Positions 1 to 7,979 are shown, numbered from the stretch's first letter. The stretch is DNA of 64,000 bases from Spirosoma sp. 48-14 (GCF_001898575.1 NZ_MKUD01000081.1:242123-306122), one strand, 5' to 3'. Program-made: numbers and translations. The notes: generated by a model from the sequence alone, not told the origin.

Positions 1-1
1 G

Positions 2-550
2 AAAGTAACACTGGGCAACATTCCATTTTTACTGACCGACACGGTTGGATTCATCCGTAAACTGCCGACTACGCTGATTGAGTCGTTCAAATCGACACTC
101 GATGAGGTTCGGGAGGCTGATATTCTGCTACATGTAGTCGATGTGTCGCATCCTAATTTTGAAGAGCAAATCGAGGTAGTCAATTCAACCCTGGCCGACA
201 TTAAAGCTGCCGATAAACCGATGGTACTGGTCTTCAACAAGATGGACCAGTTTGTTCCGAAAGACGAATGGACGGGCCAGCTTGATCAGGACGATGACGA
301 TTCGCACGAAGAAGTGGTCATTCCGGTAGCCGTACGACGAAAAACAGCGCTGGAATATCTGAAGAAAACGTACCTGACCCAGAAAGCCGATTATGTTGCT
401 TTTATTTCGGCGCAAACAGGCGAAAATGTGGGCGAGTTACGTGAGTTACTCTACGACCTGGTGAAAGAGAAGCACTACCAGATTTATCCAAACTGGTTGC
501 ATGTCCCACTCTCAGAATCAGCCGAATACGGCGATGGTTTGGCAGGCTGA
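2..550 (+). CDS. hflX: GTPase HflX, C-terminal part (5' end outside window)
   Basis: The reading frame is open from base 2 and ends at TGA 548-550, so the N-terminus lies outside the window. HflX is a ribosome-associated GTPase that splits or rescues stalled ribosomes. The visible part begins in the G domain. It has the G3 motif DTVGF, then the HflX signature IRKLPTTLIESFKSTL, then the G4 motif NKMD, a G5-like SAQTG and a short C-terminal tail. An acidic stretch (QDDDDSHEE) between G4 and G5 is a small insertion. The family call is secure because DTVGFI(R/S)xLP is specific to HflX. It is followed by a palindromic repeat and tRNA-Arg. Confidence 0.93.
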   Translation, partial: KVTLGNIPFLLTDTVGFIRKLPTTLIESFKSTLDEVREADILLHVVDVSHPNFEEQIEVVNSTLADIKAADKPMVLVFNKMDQFVPKDEWTGQLDQDDDDSHEEVVIPVAVRRKTALEYLKKTYLTQKADYVAFISAQTGENVGELRELLYDLVKEKHYQIYPNWLHVPLSESAEYGDGLAG

Positions 551-578
551 TGGTTTTTCGACAACTTTGCGTGATTAC

Positions 579-616
579 ACTTCACCCCATCCCCTCTCCT
601 GCCAGGAGAGGGGCTA
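579..616. repeat. Palindromic repeat, CCCCTCTCCTG family, copy 1
   Basis: A perfect 11-bp inverted repeat (CCCCTCTCCTG / CAGGAGAGGGG, one central base) at 591-613, preceded by TTCACCCCAT. The same core recurs at 16033-16080 and 37655-37695, so it is a dispersed element. Here it lies between hflX and tRNA-Arg. Confidence 0.8.
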
Positions 617-621
617 CTTTT

Positions 622-693
622 GGCCTTGTAGTTCAACGGATAGAATAAGCGTTTCCTAAACGTTTGATACGGGTTCGATTCCCGTCGAGGCTA
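622..693 (+). tRNA. tRNA-Arg (anticodon CCT)
   Basis: A cloverleaf can be drawn by hand. The acceptor arm is GGCCTTG 622-628 with CGAGGCT 686-692 and discriminator A693. The D stem is GTTC/GAAT. The anticodon stem is AGCGT/ACGTT around loop TTCCTAA, giving anticodon CCT at 655-657. The T arm is ACGGG-TTCGATT-CCCGT. CCA is not encoded. It decodes AGG. tRNA-Arg genes are common integration sites, but no integrase or attachment repeat follows. Confidence 0.95.
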
Positions 694-698
694 CAGAG

Positions 699-731
699 AG
701 CCCGCTTCTGAGCTAGAAGCGGGCTTTTTTA
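699..731 (+). terminator. Rho-independent terminator of tRNA-Arg
   Basis: An 11-bp stem starting at AGCCCGCTTCT, a 5-base loop GAGCT and a T-tract. It begins six bases after the tRNA end. Confidence 0.9.
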
Positions 732-1683
732 TACAGTAAAGAAAATACCTGAATCTTACTATTCTGTCATACAACTTAATGCCTTGCATCATATAGCGAA
801 TCATACTCAACAGACTGCTGAATAAGGATTGATATAACTCAATGCTTATTCAGCCACATATCTACAAAAACCCATCCCGAGAACGAAGAAAGCCTTTTTT
901 TAGCTGGAAATATTTTCGCTCGCTACATAAGTACTATTACTTAAATTTAATCTAAATAAATAGTAATCATACATTCATTCATTAGCCTGCTTATTGTAGG
1001 TGTGCCAGCCAGATTAACATAAGGATATTGTCCACCTAAAAAAAACAAATACCTGATGATTAAATAGTTATGAAATAAATTACGTTTATGCTTACCGTTT
1101 GCTCAAAAACTGACCCTTAGTGAAAACTTTTTAAAATTGGGCTAGTTAACAAATTGTTCAGCCTGTAAGATTAGTCATTTGTACTAAACCCCACATTACC
1201 TATAATAGTCTTCATTACTTTATTACTAGTATTAACTGATGAATCGTTTTAACACTGCCAACAGCCAGGCAACCCTCACTTGGGAGCGAGCCTTGCCTAC
1301 GATCCATGATCGACAGAGACGCTCAGCACCCTGGATTCGCTCCGGCCAATCCCTCTCCGCAAAATACCCAACTACCTCCCGAGCCCAACGCTCCTTTCTA
1401 CCTCTCCAGCGCTCGAAACATCGCTCGCTCTCCAGGCCAACGGCCCACTTTACCACTGCCTATCCTACGCTCGTACCCTACGACCCATTGATTCTATAGG
1501 CGGCTTTTTGCCATTCTTCTTTTTGAAAATCTTCGTCTGTTGAAACGATACTGGCTCTTTACACAGTCTTTCATCGAGTCAATCAGCATACGTTTGCTAT
1601 TGTCCATTGAAGCAATTCGTTGGGGTTACTCGCTATTTCGTTCAGAAGTCGCTTGCCCCACTTTGCCATTAACCACTCACGCT
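732..1683. other. Long gene-poor interval with a C-rich patch
   Basis: I see no convincing gene here. Bases 740-1230 are AT-rich with stops in all frames. Bases 1239-1499 differ sharply: they are C-rich and G-poor on the plus strand, and short open frames overlap on both strands without recognisable domains. The frame leading into the LytTR gene is open from a TTG at 1540, but its first 48 residues look like leader sequence. The interval may be a long 5' leader or a decayed gene. Confidence 0.4.
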
Positions 1684-2046
1684 ATGATTTCTGCTGCTAA
1701 TCAGATTACCCGTTCAATTAAAATTCCCGGTTATTCAGAACCTGTTCTGCTCAACACGATTGTTCGCTTGCAGGGCGAAAGCAATTATACGTGGCTTCAC
1801 CTTCAGGCTTCTAAAAGGCCAATGTTGATTGCCAAAAATCTCAAATGGTTTGAAGAGATGCTACCCGATTTTGTGCGGGTTCACAAATCCGATCTGATCA
1901 ACCCAAGTTTCGTCCAAAAGTATGATTACGCGAACTCAACTACACTGGAAGTGAGCCTGCCCAACCAACACACTATCAGAGTATCCCGCCGTCGTATTGA
2001 CCCTGTCCTGTTGAAGCTTAAGCATCATGGGTCAAATCTGAGCTAA
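1684..2046 (+). CDS. LytTR DNA-binding domain protein
   Basis: This 120-residue protein is almost entirely one LytTR domain, a beta-rich DNA-binding fold found in AlgR/AgrA-type regulators. Recognisable features are LQGESNYTWLHL, then KNLKWFEEMLPDFVRVHKSDLINPSFV and the terminal strand region TIRVSRRRI. No receiver or membrane domain is present, so it must take its signal from a partner or act alone. I chose ATG 1684 over an upstream in-frame TTG at 1540 because the intervening residues resemble no domain. A small membrane protein follows 32 bases downstream and may be co-transcribed. The family is clear; the target is unknown. Confidence 0.85.
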   Translation: MISAANQITRSIKIPGYSEPVLLNTIVRLQGESNYTWLHLQASKRPMLIAKNLKWFEEMLPDFVRVHKSDLINPSFVQKYDYANSTTLEVSLPNQHTIRVSRRRIDPVLLKLKHHGSNLS

Positions 2047-2078
2047 TGGATAACGTATAATCATAAATTAACCATATC

Positions 2079-2405
2079 ATGAGACAGTCCTTGCTAATGA
2101 TGAGTAGTATCCTGGCAGGTCTACTCGGTTTTATAGGATACTGCTGGTTGCTGATCGACTGGTACCAGGACATGAAGTATGGGCACTATGAACGCGAGCC
2201 GCTAGAGACGATCGTGGAATCGGGGGTCATACTTGCTTATTGTTACGTCGCCTTTCGATTTGTCCAGCCGAAAGTAAATAGCCTGCAAACGCCTGACGAT
2301 TCATTATCCACAAGAGTCAACCGTTCGTCAACAGGCTGGTTAGGCAGGCTAATGATGCCCATTACACGCACAAGGTTAGGTAGCCGCCTTTATCGGCCCA
2401 AGTAA
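2079..2405 (+). CDS. Small membrane protein, unknown function
   Basis: A 108-residue protein that I do not recognise. It has two hydrophobic segments, about residues 7-27 (MSSILAGLLGFIGYCWLLI) and 43-60 (IVESGVILAYCYVAFRFV), separated by an acidic and tyrosine-containing loop, then a polar C-terminus. It starts 32 bases after the LytTR gene on the same strand, which suggests a two-gene unit in which it could be a membrane partner of the regulator. That pairing is inference only. A strong hairpin follows it. Confidence 0.6.
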   Translation: MRQSLLMMSSILAGLLGFIGYCWLLIDWYQDMKYGHYEREPLETIVESGVILAYCYVAFRFVQPKVNSLQTPDDSLSTRVNRSSTGWLGRLMMPITRTRLGSRLYRPK

Positions 2406-2439
2406 ACCTACGCTTTCCACTTTCACAGTTCACTGATGC

Positions 2440-2468
2440 AGTTGGCGCTGAGTTTTTCAGCGCCAACT
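2440..2468 (+). terminator. Strong hairpin, probable terminator
   Basis: A perfect 12-bp stem (AGTTGGCGCTGA / TCAGCGCCAACT) around loop GTTTT lies between the small membrane protein and the Wzi-like gene. The T-tract after it is poor (AGTTTCC), so termination may be weak. Confidence 0.55.
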
Positions 2469-2491
2469 AGTTTCCAATTGCTACTTTCCTT

Positions 2492-3988
2492 ATGACCAAA
2501 CCTTTTACCTATGTTCTGATTGTTCTACTCGTTTTCATGTCCTGTTTAACCAGTTGGTCTCAAGGCTTGCGAAAAGTCCGTTATCAGACCGAAGTCGGTT
2601 TTTATGCAGCTACATCCCCAGCTACTCCATTCTGGTTGCGCAGTAATCAATACGGTATTGTGCCAAACGACAGTCCGTTTCTGACACTACGGCAGTCCAT
2701 ACGGCAGGATTATCGAGCTATTCGATCACATGCCGATAGCCTGAAATTCATTAAACGAAAAATTGACTTTGGCTGGGGAGTACAGGCCGTTCTCAATGCA
2801 GGTCACACCTATCAACTGCTCATTCCGGAAGCCTATTTGAAACTCAAACTAGGACGTAGTATGGAAGTATGGGCTGGCCGACGACGGGAAATTATTGGCC
2901 TGGTCGATTCGACATTAAGTTCAGGGTCTTATGCCTGGTCAGGTAATGCCTTGCCTCTGACTAAAGTACAATTTGCCATACCGGATTACCTCCCTCGAAA
3001 AGGGCTCATCGGCTTTAAAGGATTTTATGCCCACGGCTGGTTTGAGTCGGGCCGATTTGTCGATAATGCCATGTTACATCAGAAAGCCCTGTATGCACGA
3101 TTGGGAAGGCCCAACTGGCGAACGAAATTCTATGCGGGCATCAATCACCAGGTCATGTGGGGCGGGCAGACTGACCGCTTATCGAATAATTCGACAATCA
3201 AAAACAACCAGCTTCCCAATCAATTCAGCGATTACGTCAATATGGTACTGGCGTTGCCCTTGGGCAATCGAACGGATATCGACACAACACGCGTTAGCCA
3301 TTTTGACCATGAGAATCGTATTGGCAATCACCTGGGAACGGTCGATCTAGGATTTGAATATATTGGCCGCTCGTTCTCACTGTTTGCGTATCGACAGAAC
3401 ATCTACGAAGATGGCTCCCTGTTCTACCTGACCAACATACAGGATGGTCTGAATGGACTGCGCATCCGTAATAGGCGCCCCCGCAATCCGACAGGAATTC
3501 AAATTAAGGACTTACTGCTTGAATACCTTTACACGCAGAGTCAGGGAGGTTCCCAATTTTTAGAAAGTTCTGCCCAGCGAGGTCGTGACAATTATTTTAA
3601 CCACTCGCAGTATCAGGATGGCTGGTCGCGGTATGGGCAAACGATTGGCACACCTTTCATTAGTCCTACCCCGGCTAGTCGGAGCGACTTACCTCAGTAT
3701 GGATTCACTAACAACAACCGGGTAGCAGTAATGCATATGGGTATGTCGGGCCGAATACTCGATTTCTTTTCGTTCCAATTTAAGGCTTCTTACAGCGAAA
3801 ATCTGGGCACTTATGAGCAACCATTCCCGAACCCCGTTCACCAGTTTTCCTCACTATTGACTCTGGCTTCGCCGGTAGCTATTTTGAAAGGAGTAACCGC
3901 TCGTGCTTCTATCGCAACCGATATAGGCGATTTGTATGCTAATTCGGTGGGCTTTTATCTAGGTATTCGAAAAGATGGTTATCTCTAA
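2492..3988 (+). CDS. Wzi-like capsule assembly outer-membrane protein
   Basis: A 498-residue secreted protein with a signal peptide ending near SWSQG. The N-terminal mature part carries the TPFWLRSNQYG signature that I associate with Bacteroidota proteins of the Wzi capsule-assembly family. The rest alternates short amphipathic strands, aromatic residues and loops, as in an outer-membrane beta-barrel, and ends in a strand (GFYLGIRKDGYL). Wzi proteins help anchor or assemble surface polysaccharide. No capsule synthesis genes are visible nearby, so the substrate is open. It is preceded by a hairpin and is probably monocistronic. Confidence 0.72.
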   Translation: MTKPFTYVLIVLLVFMSCLTSWSQGLRKVRYQTEVGFYAATSPATPFWLRSNQYGIVPNDSPFLTLRQSIRQDYRAIRSHADSLKFIKRKIDFGWGVQAVLNAGHTYQLLIPEAYLKLKLGRSMEVWAGRRREIIGLVDSTLSSGSYAWSGNALPLTKVQFAIPDYLPRKGLIGFKGFYAHGWFESGRFVDNAMLHQKALYARLGRPNWRTKFYAGINHQVMWGGQTDRLSNNSTIKNNQLPNQFSDYVNMVLALPLGNRTDIDTTRVSHFDHENRIGNHLGTVDLGFEYIGRSFSLFAYRQNIYEDGSLFYLTNIQDGLNGLRIRNRRPRNPTGIQIKDLLLEYLYTQSQGGSQFLESSAQRGRDNYFNHSQYQDGWSRYGQTIGTPFISPTPASRSDLPQYGFTNNNRVAVMHMGMSGRILDFFSFQFKASYSENLGTYEQPFPNPVHQFSSLLTLASPVAILKGVTARASIATDIGDLYANSVGFYLGIRKDGYL

Positions 3989-4047
3989 AACAAACAAATC
4001 TGAGTAGTTCCAGTTAAGTAAAATTAATTAATTCTAGAGAGTAAAAG

Positions 4048-4055
4048 TACCTTTC
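4048..4055 (+). promoter_or_regulatory. Possible -7 box (TACCTTTC)
   Basis: TACCTTTC resembles the Bacteroidota -7 element TAnnTTTG with the last base changed. It sits 18 bases before the start codon of the lysine/alanine-rich protein. No good -33 TTTG was found. Confidence 0.35.
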
Positions 4056-4073
4056 ACTAAAACAATAAACGTT

Positions 4074-4394
4074 ATGAACAAGATCATCTTAGGGGTTTCA
4101 GTAGTAGCCATGCTAACCCTGACTAAAACCAGTTTCGGGCAGGCCGTTCAAGAAGCTAAGGCCGAGAAAAAAGAACAGAAAGCGGAAAAGAAAGCCGCTA
4201 AAGCCAATGAGCTTCGCTCCAATGCAGCTACCGGCAAAGGACTCGAAATAGCCGGGATTTCTGACGCCCATACACGCAAAGCAAAAGCCGATCGAAAAAT
4301 AAAACACGCTCATAAGAAAGAGCTGAAAAGTGAGGCTAAAGAATTAAAAGCAGCCGCGAAAGATCGGACGAAAAAAGCCGATGGCGTCAATTAA
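4074..4394 (+). CDS. Secreted Lys/Ala/Glu-rich small protein
   Basis: A 106-residue protein with a clear signal peptide (about 1-22, ending SFGQA). The mature part is highly charged and helical, built mostly of A, K and E in patterns such as KAEKKEQKAEKKAAKA and KSEAKELKAAAKDR. It should be strongly basic and could bind nucleic acid, envelope polymers or metals, but no domain is recognised. It is followed by a strong terminator and so is a single-gene unit. The call as a real gene rests on the signal peptide, the promoter-like box and the terminator. Confidence 0.7.
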   Translation: MNKIILGVSVVAMLTLTKTSFGQAVQEAKAEKKEQKAEKKAAKANELRSNAATGKGLEIAGISDAHTRKAKADRKIKHAHKKELKSEAKELKAAAKDRTKKADGVN

Positions 4395-4457
4395 ATGTAA
4401 ACCAGTTTATCAAGTTGTCATGTTTTCTGTCGGTAATCATAGCTGACAGGGCTGGTT

Positions 4458-4493
4458 AAAACGCAGTTACACCGATGTGACTGCGTTTTTTTT
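4458..4493 (+). terminator. Rho-independent terminator
   Basis: A 13-bp stem starting at AAACGCAGTTACA (one wobble pair) with loop CCGA and eight T residues, 63 bases after the small secreted protein. Confidence 0.9.
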
Positions 4494-4701
4494 ATTCTCA
4501 GCCTTACTTGTCCACACAACAAGGTAAATCCCAAATCAACCTATACACTCTATGCAACAGAACTGCCAGCCAGGTTCTGACACACCCTCCATCTGGTTTC
4601 ATCGTAGATAAACGACTGCAAGACTACGATCAGCATTTGATTGTATAGGGGCTAGATAAAGGTAATACGTCCGATAGTTTGTATCAATTCAAAAAATATC
4701 A

Positions 4702-4717
4702 ATCGCAATATTGCGAT
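4702..4717. promoter_or_regulatory. ArsR operator, perfect 16-bp palindrome
   Basis: ATCGCAATATTGCGAT is a perfect palindrome 28 bases before arsR. ArsR-family repressors bind such AT-rich dyads and release them on binding As(III) or related thiophilic ions. An 11-base partial copy recurs upstream of arsM at 5102-5112, which supports it as the family's target. Confidence 0.8.
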
Positions 4718-4740
4718 ATATAAATTTACTAGTACCTTTG
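4710..4740 (+). promoter_or_regulatory. arsR promoter
   Basis: TACCTTTG at 4733-4740 is an exact TAnnTTTG -7 box. A TTG at 4711-4713, 19 bases upstream, is a suitable -33 box and lies inside the operator palindrome, so bound ArsR would block the sigma factor. The start codon at 4745 is only four bases past the -7 box, so the transcript may be leaderless. Confidence 0.65.
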
Positions 4741-4744
4741 CGCT

Positions 4745-5074
4745 ATGGGAGTCACGAAAACAGAGATTTTTACGGAACAACAAAATCGGCTGGCCGATTT
4801 AGCCAAAGCGTTTGCTCATCCGGCACGGGTAGCCATCCTGCAATTACTGGCTCAAAAGAAAGCCTGTGTTTGTGGCGATTTAGTGGATGAACTATCCCTG
4901 GCCCAGGCAACTGTTTCGCAACACTTGAAGGAATTGAAACGCATTGGCATCATTCAGGGAGAAATTAATCCGCCCCGCGTCTGCTACTGCATCAACGAAA
5001 CCGTGTGGGAAGAAGCCCGGCAAGCCTTTGGTTCACTGCTGGATACGTTTGTAGTGGCCACTACCTGCTGTTAA
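4745..5074 (+). CDS. arsR: ArsR-family transcriptional repressor
   Basis: A 109-residue winged-helix repressor of the ArsR/SmtB family. The fold is recognised from AFAHPARVAILQLL, the recognition helix region LAQATVSQHLKELKRIGII and the wing. Candidate metal-binding cysteines are C41 and C43 in KKACVCGDL, with another pair at the C-terminus (TTCC). Position C-V-C-G-D matches As(III)-type sensors. It is the first gene of the arsenic operon and sits behind a palindromic operator, so autoregulation is expected. A terminator overlaps its 3' end. Confidence 0.93.
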   Translation: MGVTKTEIFTEQQNRLADLAKAFAHPARVAILQLLAQKKACVCGDLVDELSLAQATVSQHLKELKRIGIIQGEINPPRVCYCINETVWEEARQAFGSLLDTFVVATTCC

Positions 5075-5091
5075 ATAGTGGCTTTTTTTTT
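5057..5091 (+). terminator. Terminator overlapping the arsR 3' end
   Basis: GCCACTA (5057-5063) can pair with TAGTGGC (5076-5082), followed by nine T residues. The arsR stop codon lies in the loop. Two other hairpins compete: the self-palindrome GTAGTGGCCACTAC at 5051-5064 and GTGGC/GCCAC across the T-tract at 5078-5097. This would attenuate transcription from arsR into arsM. Confidence 0.65.
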
Positions 5092-5101
5092 GGCCACATT
5101 G

Positions 5102-5112
5102 ATCGCAATATT
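5102..5112. promoter_or_regulatory. Second partial ArsR operator before arsM
   Basis: ATCGCAATATT repeats the first 11 bases of the arsR operator palindrome, after which the symmetry is lost. It lies 22 bases before arsM and suggests an independently regulated internal promoter. Confidence 0.6.
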
Positions 5113-5134
5113 ACATTAAACCGATAAATTGAAC

Positions 5135-6025
5135 ATGGAAACTGCTGAGCAAATTAAAGAAGTTGTGCGCCAGAAATATGGCGCCATTGCCGAACAACCT
5201 GAATCGGATGGCTGCGGCTGCGGACCTACCTCCTGCTGCGACCAATCCAGACCGGGACCTGAGCTTGAAGCCAATATACCGATCATGATGGCGCAGGATT
5301 ATAACGAATTGGCGGGCTACGTCGCTGATGCTGACTTAGGTTTAGGCTGCGGCTTACCCACCCAGTTTGCCCACATCAAGCCCGGCGACACAGTCGTGGA
5401 TTTAGGTTCGGGGGCAGGTAATGACTGTTTCGTGGCTCGTGCCGAAACCGGCGAAACAGGGCGGGTAATTGGCCTGGATATGACCCCAGCGATGATTGAC
5501 CGCGCTCGAAAAAATGCGAAAACCCGAAGCTATACCAACGTAGAATTCGTTTACGGCGATATCGAAGATATGCCCCTGCCCGACAACCTGGCCGATGTAG
5601 TGGTTAGTAACTGCGTCATGAATCTGGTTCCCGATAAGCAAAAAGCCTTTGCCGAAACTTTCCGCATTTTAAAACCTGGTGGTCATTTCAGCATTTCCGA
5701 TATTGTACTGAACGGCGATTTGCCGCAGGGCTTACAGCAGGATGCCGAACTGTATGTAGGCTGTGTATCCGGTGCTATCCAGAAAGAGGCCTATCTGCAA
5801 CTTATCATAGACAACGGTTTCACTGCCATTCAGGTACAGAAAGAGCGGGAGATCAATCTGCCCGATTCTGTCCTGCGAAATTACCTGACCGAGGAAGAAA
5901 TCGCTCAGTACCGCCAGCAGGAGCGTGGCATCTACAGCATTACTGTTTTTGCCCAGAAGCCCGTTCGCCTGGTAGAAACCAAACCAGCGGCTGCCGCTTG
6001 CTGTGGACCCGATTGTTGTAACTAA
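5135..6025 (+). CDS. arsM: Arsenite S-adenosylmethionine methyltransferase ArsM
   Basis: A 296-residue class I methyltransferase that methylates As(III) in the cytoplasm using SAM. The SAM-binding motif is VVDLGSGAGNDCFVA and the acidic loop is VIGLDMTPAMIDRA. Three cysteines expected in ArsM enzymes are present: GLGCGLPT, VVSNCVMNL and YVGCVSGA. Extra cysteine clusters occur near the N-terminus (GCGCGPTSCC) and at the C-terminus (CCGPDCCN) and may hold arsenite. I start at ATG 5135, two codons after an in-frame TTG. It lies between arsR and arsC in a same-strand operon. Confidence 0.95.
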   Translation: METAEQIKEVVRQKYGAIAEQPESDGCGCGPTSCCDQSRPGPELEANIPIMMAQDYNELAGYVADADLGLGCGLPTQFAHIKPGDTVVDLGSGAGNDCFVARAETGETGRVIGLDMTPAMIDRARKNAKTRSYTNVEFVYGDIEDMPLPDNLADVVVSNCVMNLVPDKQKAFAETFRILKPGGHFSISDIVLNGDLPQGLQQDAELYVGCVSGAIQKEAYLQLIIDNGFTAIQVQKEREINLPDSVLRNYLTEEEIAQYRQQERGIYSITVFAQKPVRLVETKPAAAACCGPDCCN

Positions 6026-6049
6026 CCCTTAAATCAAACCTGATTTATA

Positions 6050-6481
6050 ATGAAACGTATCCTCGTACTCTGTACAGGCAATTCGGCCCGCTCACAAATG
6101 GCGGAAGGCTATCTGCGCTTCTTTGCCGATCAATCGGAACACACTGAACAGGCCGACGTTTATAGCGCGGGCGTAGCTCCTCACGGTGTAAACCCTCTCT
6201 CCATTCAGGTCATGGCTGAAGATAATGTCGATATTTCACAGCACACTTCTAACCATGTCGATGAGTACCTAGCTATTCCGTTCGATTATGTGATTACGGT
6301 GTGCGACAATGCCCGTGAGCAATGTCCGCTCTTTCCGTCGAGCGCCGAAACGATTCATCATAGCTTTCCCGATCCGGGCCATCAGCCGGGTGTTGATGCG
6401 CTGACGTCATTCCGTCAGGTTCGCGACCAGATTAAAGTTTTCGCTAAAGATTTCATCGAAACCAGGTTAGCCCATCACTAA
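6050..6481 (+). CDS. arsC: Arsenate reductase ArsC, LMW-phosphatase type
   Basis: A 143-residue protein of the low-molecular-weight tyrosine-phosphatase fold that reduces As(V) to As(III). The P-loop is CTGNSARS with catalytic C8. The redox pair is C85 and C92 in VCDNAREQCP. This cysteine triad is the one used by thioredoxin-coupled ArsC, which distinguishes it from ordinary phosphatases lacking the second and third cysteines. The family length matches. It follows arsM by 24 bases and supplies As(III) both to methylation (ArsM) and to efflux (Acr3). Confidence 0.94.
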   Translation: MKRILVLCTGNSARSQMAEGYLRFFADQSEHTEQADVYSAGVAPHGVNPLSIQVMAEDNVDISQHTSNHVDEYLAIPFDYVITVCDNAREQCPLFPSSAETIHHSFPDPGHQPGVDALTSFRQVRDQIKVFAKDFIETRLAHH

Positions 6482-6492
6482 CTCATTTAAAA

Positions 6493-6942
6493 ATGGCCAT
6501 TCATATTGACACCGCTCGGCCCGACGATCAGGCTGCCATCGAGAGTCTTCTAGCGCAAAACGATTTACCCATTCAGGATTTACCTACAGGTCTACCCAAT
6601 TTTGTCATTGCCAAAGAGAACGAAACGCTGGTCGGCGTAGCCGGGCTGGAATCCTTTGGCTCGGTTGGTTTGCTACGTTCGGTTGCCGTTGATCCGGCCC
6701 ATCAGGGCAAAGGCATTGCTGCTCGGTTACTTGATCGCTTACTGGATACTGCCAGGGCAGCCAACTTGCAGGACATTTACCTGATTACGACTACTGCCAA
6801 TGGGTATTTTACTCGTTACGATTTCGCCCCGATAAGCCGCGAACTGGTCCCTGACCCCATTCAACAGACGCAGCAATTCAGTGGCCTTTGCCCATCGTCG
6901 GCCATCGTAATGAAACGGGCTCTAAACAGCCAACCTGCATGA
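6493..6942 (+). CDS. arsN2: ArsN2-type GNAT acetyltransferase
   Basis: A 149-residue GNAT fold. The acetyl-CoA-binding segment is VDPAHQGKGIAARLLD. Other features match arsenic-linked ArsN2 proteins: the front motif VGVAGLESFGSVGLLRSVAV, LITTTANGYFTRYDF and the tail QQFSGLCPSSAIVMKR. Its substrate is not established from sequence. It starts 11 bases after arsC and ends with TGA at 6940-6942, overlapping the acr3 start (ATGA), so translation is probably coupled. Confidence 0.86.
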   Translation: MAIHIDTARPDDQAAIESLLAQNDLPIQDLPTGLPNFVIAKENETLVGVAGLESFGSVGLLRSVAVDPAHQGKGIAARLLDRLLDTARAANLQDIYLITTTANGYFTRYDFAPISRELVPDPIQQTQQFSGLCPSSAIVMKRALNSQPA

Positions 6943-7979
6943 GTACACCGCGCCTTTCATTTCTGGATCGATTCTTAACGCTATGGATCGTTGTAGCCAT
7001 GCTTACTGGTGTAAGCATCGGCTATTTTTTCCCGCAATCGCAGACACTTATCAACCAGTTCAACTCCGGCACAACTAACGTACCGCTGGCAATTGGCCTG
7101 ATTCTGATGATGTACCCACCGCTGGCAAAAGTCAAATACGAGGAATTGCCAACTGTGTTTGCCAATGCGAGAATCCTGGCTCTTTCTCTCGTTCAGAACT
7201 GGATTATTGGCCCGTTACTGATGTTCGGTTTAGCTGTTCTTTTCCTGTCGGACAAGCCCGATTACATGACTGGCCTCATTATGATTGGTATCGCCCGCTG
7301 CATTGCCATGGTCATTGTCTGGAACGATCTGGCGGGTGGCGATCGGCTGTATGCTGCGGGGCTGGTGGCGTTTAACAGCATTTTTCAGGTGTTGTTTTAT
7401 TCGGTCTATGCCTGGCTATTCATTACAGTTTTACCACCGTTGTTTGGCCTGCACGGTTACGAGGTACATATTACCATTGGCGAAGTCGCTCGTAGTGTAT
7501 TCACCTATCTGGGTATTCCGTTTTTGGCGGGTATTCTCTCAAGATTCATCCTTACACGACTCGTTAGCCGACACTGGTACGAGCAGACATTCTTACCCGC
7601 TCTCAGTCCCCTTACCCTCGTTGCGCTTCTCTTCACGATTGTGGTCATGTTCAGTCTGAAAGGCCAGCTCATCGTTTCCATTCCGCTCGATGTAGTACGC
7701 ATTGCCATCCCGCTCACCGTCTATTTTGCTATCATGTTTTTTTCTGCTTTCTATCTTTCCAGACGAGCAGGAGCCGATTATGGTAAATCAACGGCCTTGG
7801 CCTTTACTGCAGCCGGAAATAACTTTGAACTGGGCATTGCCGTAGCAATCGCGGTATTTGGGATTAATTCGGGAGCCGCTTTCGCAGCAGTGATTGGGCC
7901 TTTAATAGAAGTCCCTGTGCTGATTCTGCTGGTTAATTTCGCCTTAAAACAACAAAATCGCTTTACCACTCCTGTCTGA
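6939..7979 (+). CDS. acr3: Arsenite efflux transporter Acr3
   Basis: A 346-residue inner-membrane protein with about ten hydrophobic segments, of the bile/arsenite/riboflavin transporter superfamily. The family's conserved cysteine is C121 in GIARCIAMVIVWNDLA. Another typical segment is FTAAGNNFELGIAVAIAVFG. It exports As(III). I place the start at ATG 6939, overlapping the arsN2 stop codon; a longer frame from 6888 would run through arsN2 in another phase and adds nothing conserved. It is the last gene of the operon and is convergent with the flavoprotein gene. Confidence 0.95.
   Translation: MSTPRLSFLDRFLTLWIVVAMLTGVSIGYFFPQSQTLINQFNSGTTNVPLAIGLILMMYPPLAKVKYEELPTVFANARILALSLVQNWIIGPLLMFGLAVLFLSDKPDYMTGLIMIGIARCIAMVIVWNDLAGGDRLYAAGLVAFNSIFQVLFYSVYAWLFITVLPPLFGLHGYEVHITIGEVARSVFTYLGIPFLAGILSRFILTRLVSRHWYEQTFLPALSPLTLVALLFTIVVMFSLKGQLIVSIPLDVVRIAIPLTVYFAIMFFSAFYLSRRAGADYGKSTALAFTAAGNNFELGIAVAIAVFGINSGAAFAAVIGPLIEVPVLILLVNFALKQQNRFTTPV

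Noticed and set aside
1232..1499. Overlapping open frames in the C-rich patch
   Set aside because: Frames on both strands lack domains, conserved patterns or a ribosome-binding site; more likely a composition effect.
622..1683. Integrated element behind tRNA-Arg
   Set aside because: tRNA-Arg is a common integration site, but no integrase or direct repeat of the tRNA end is present.
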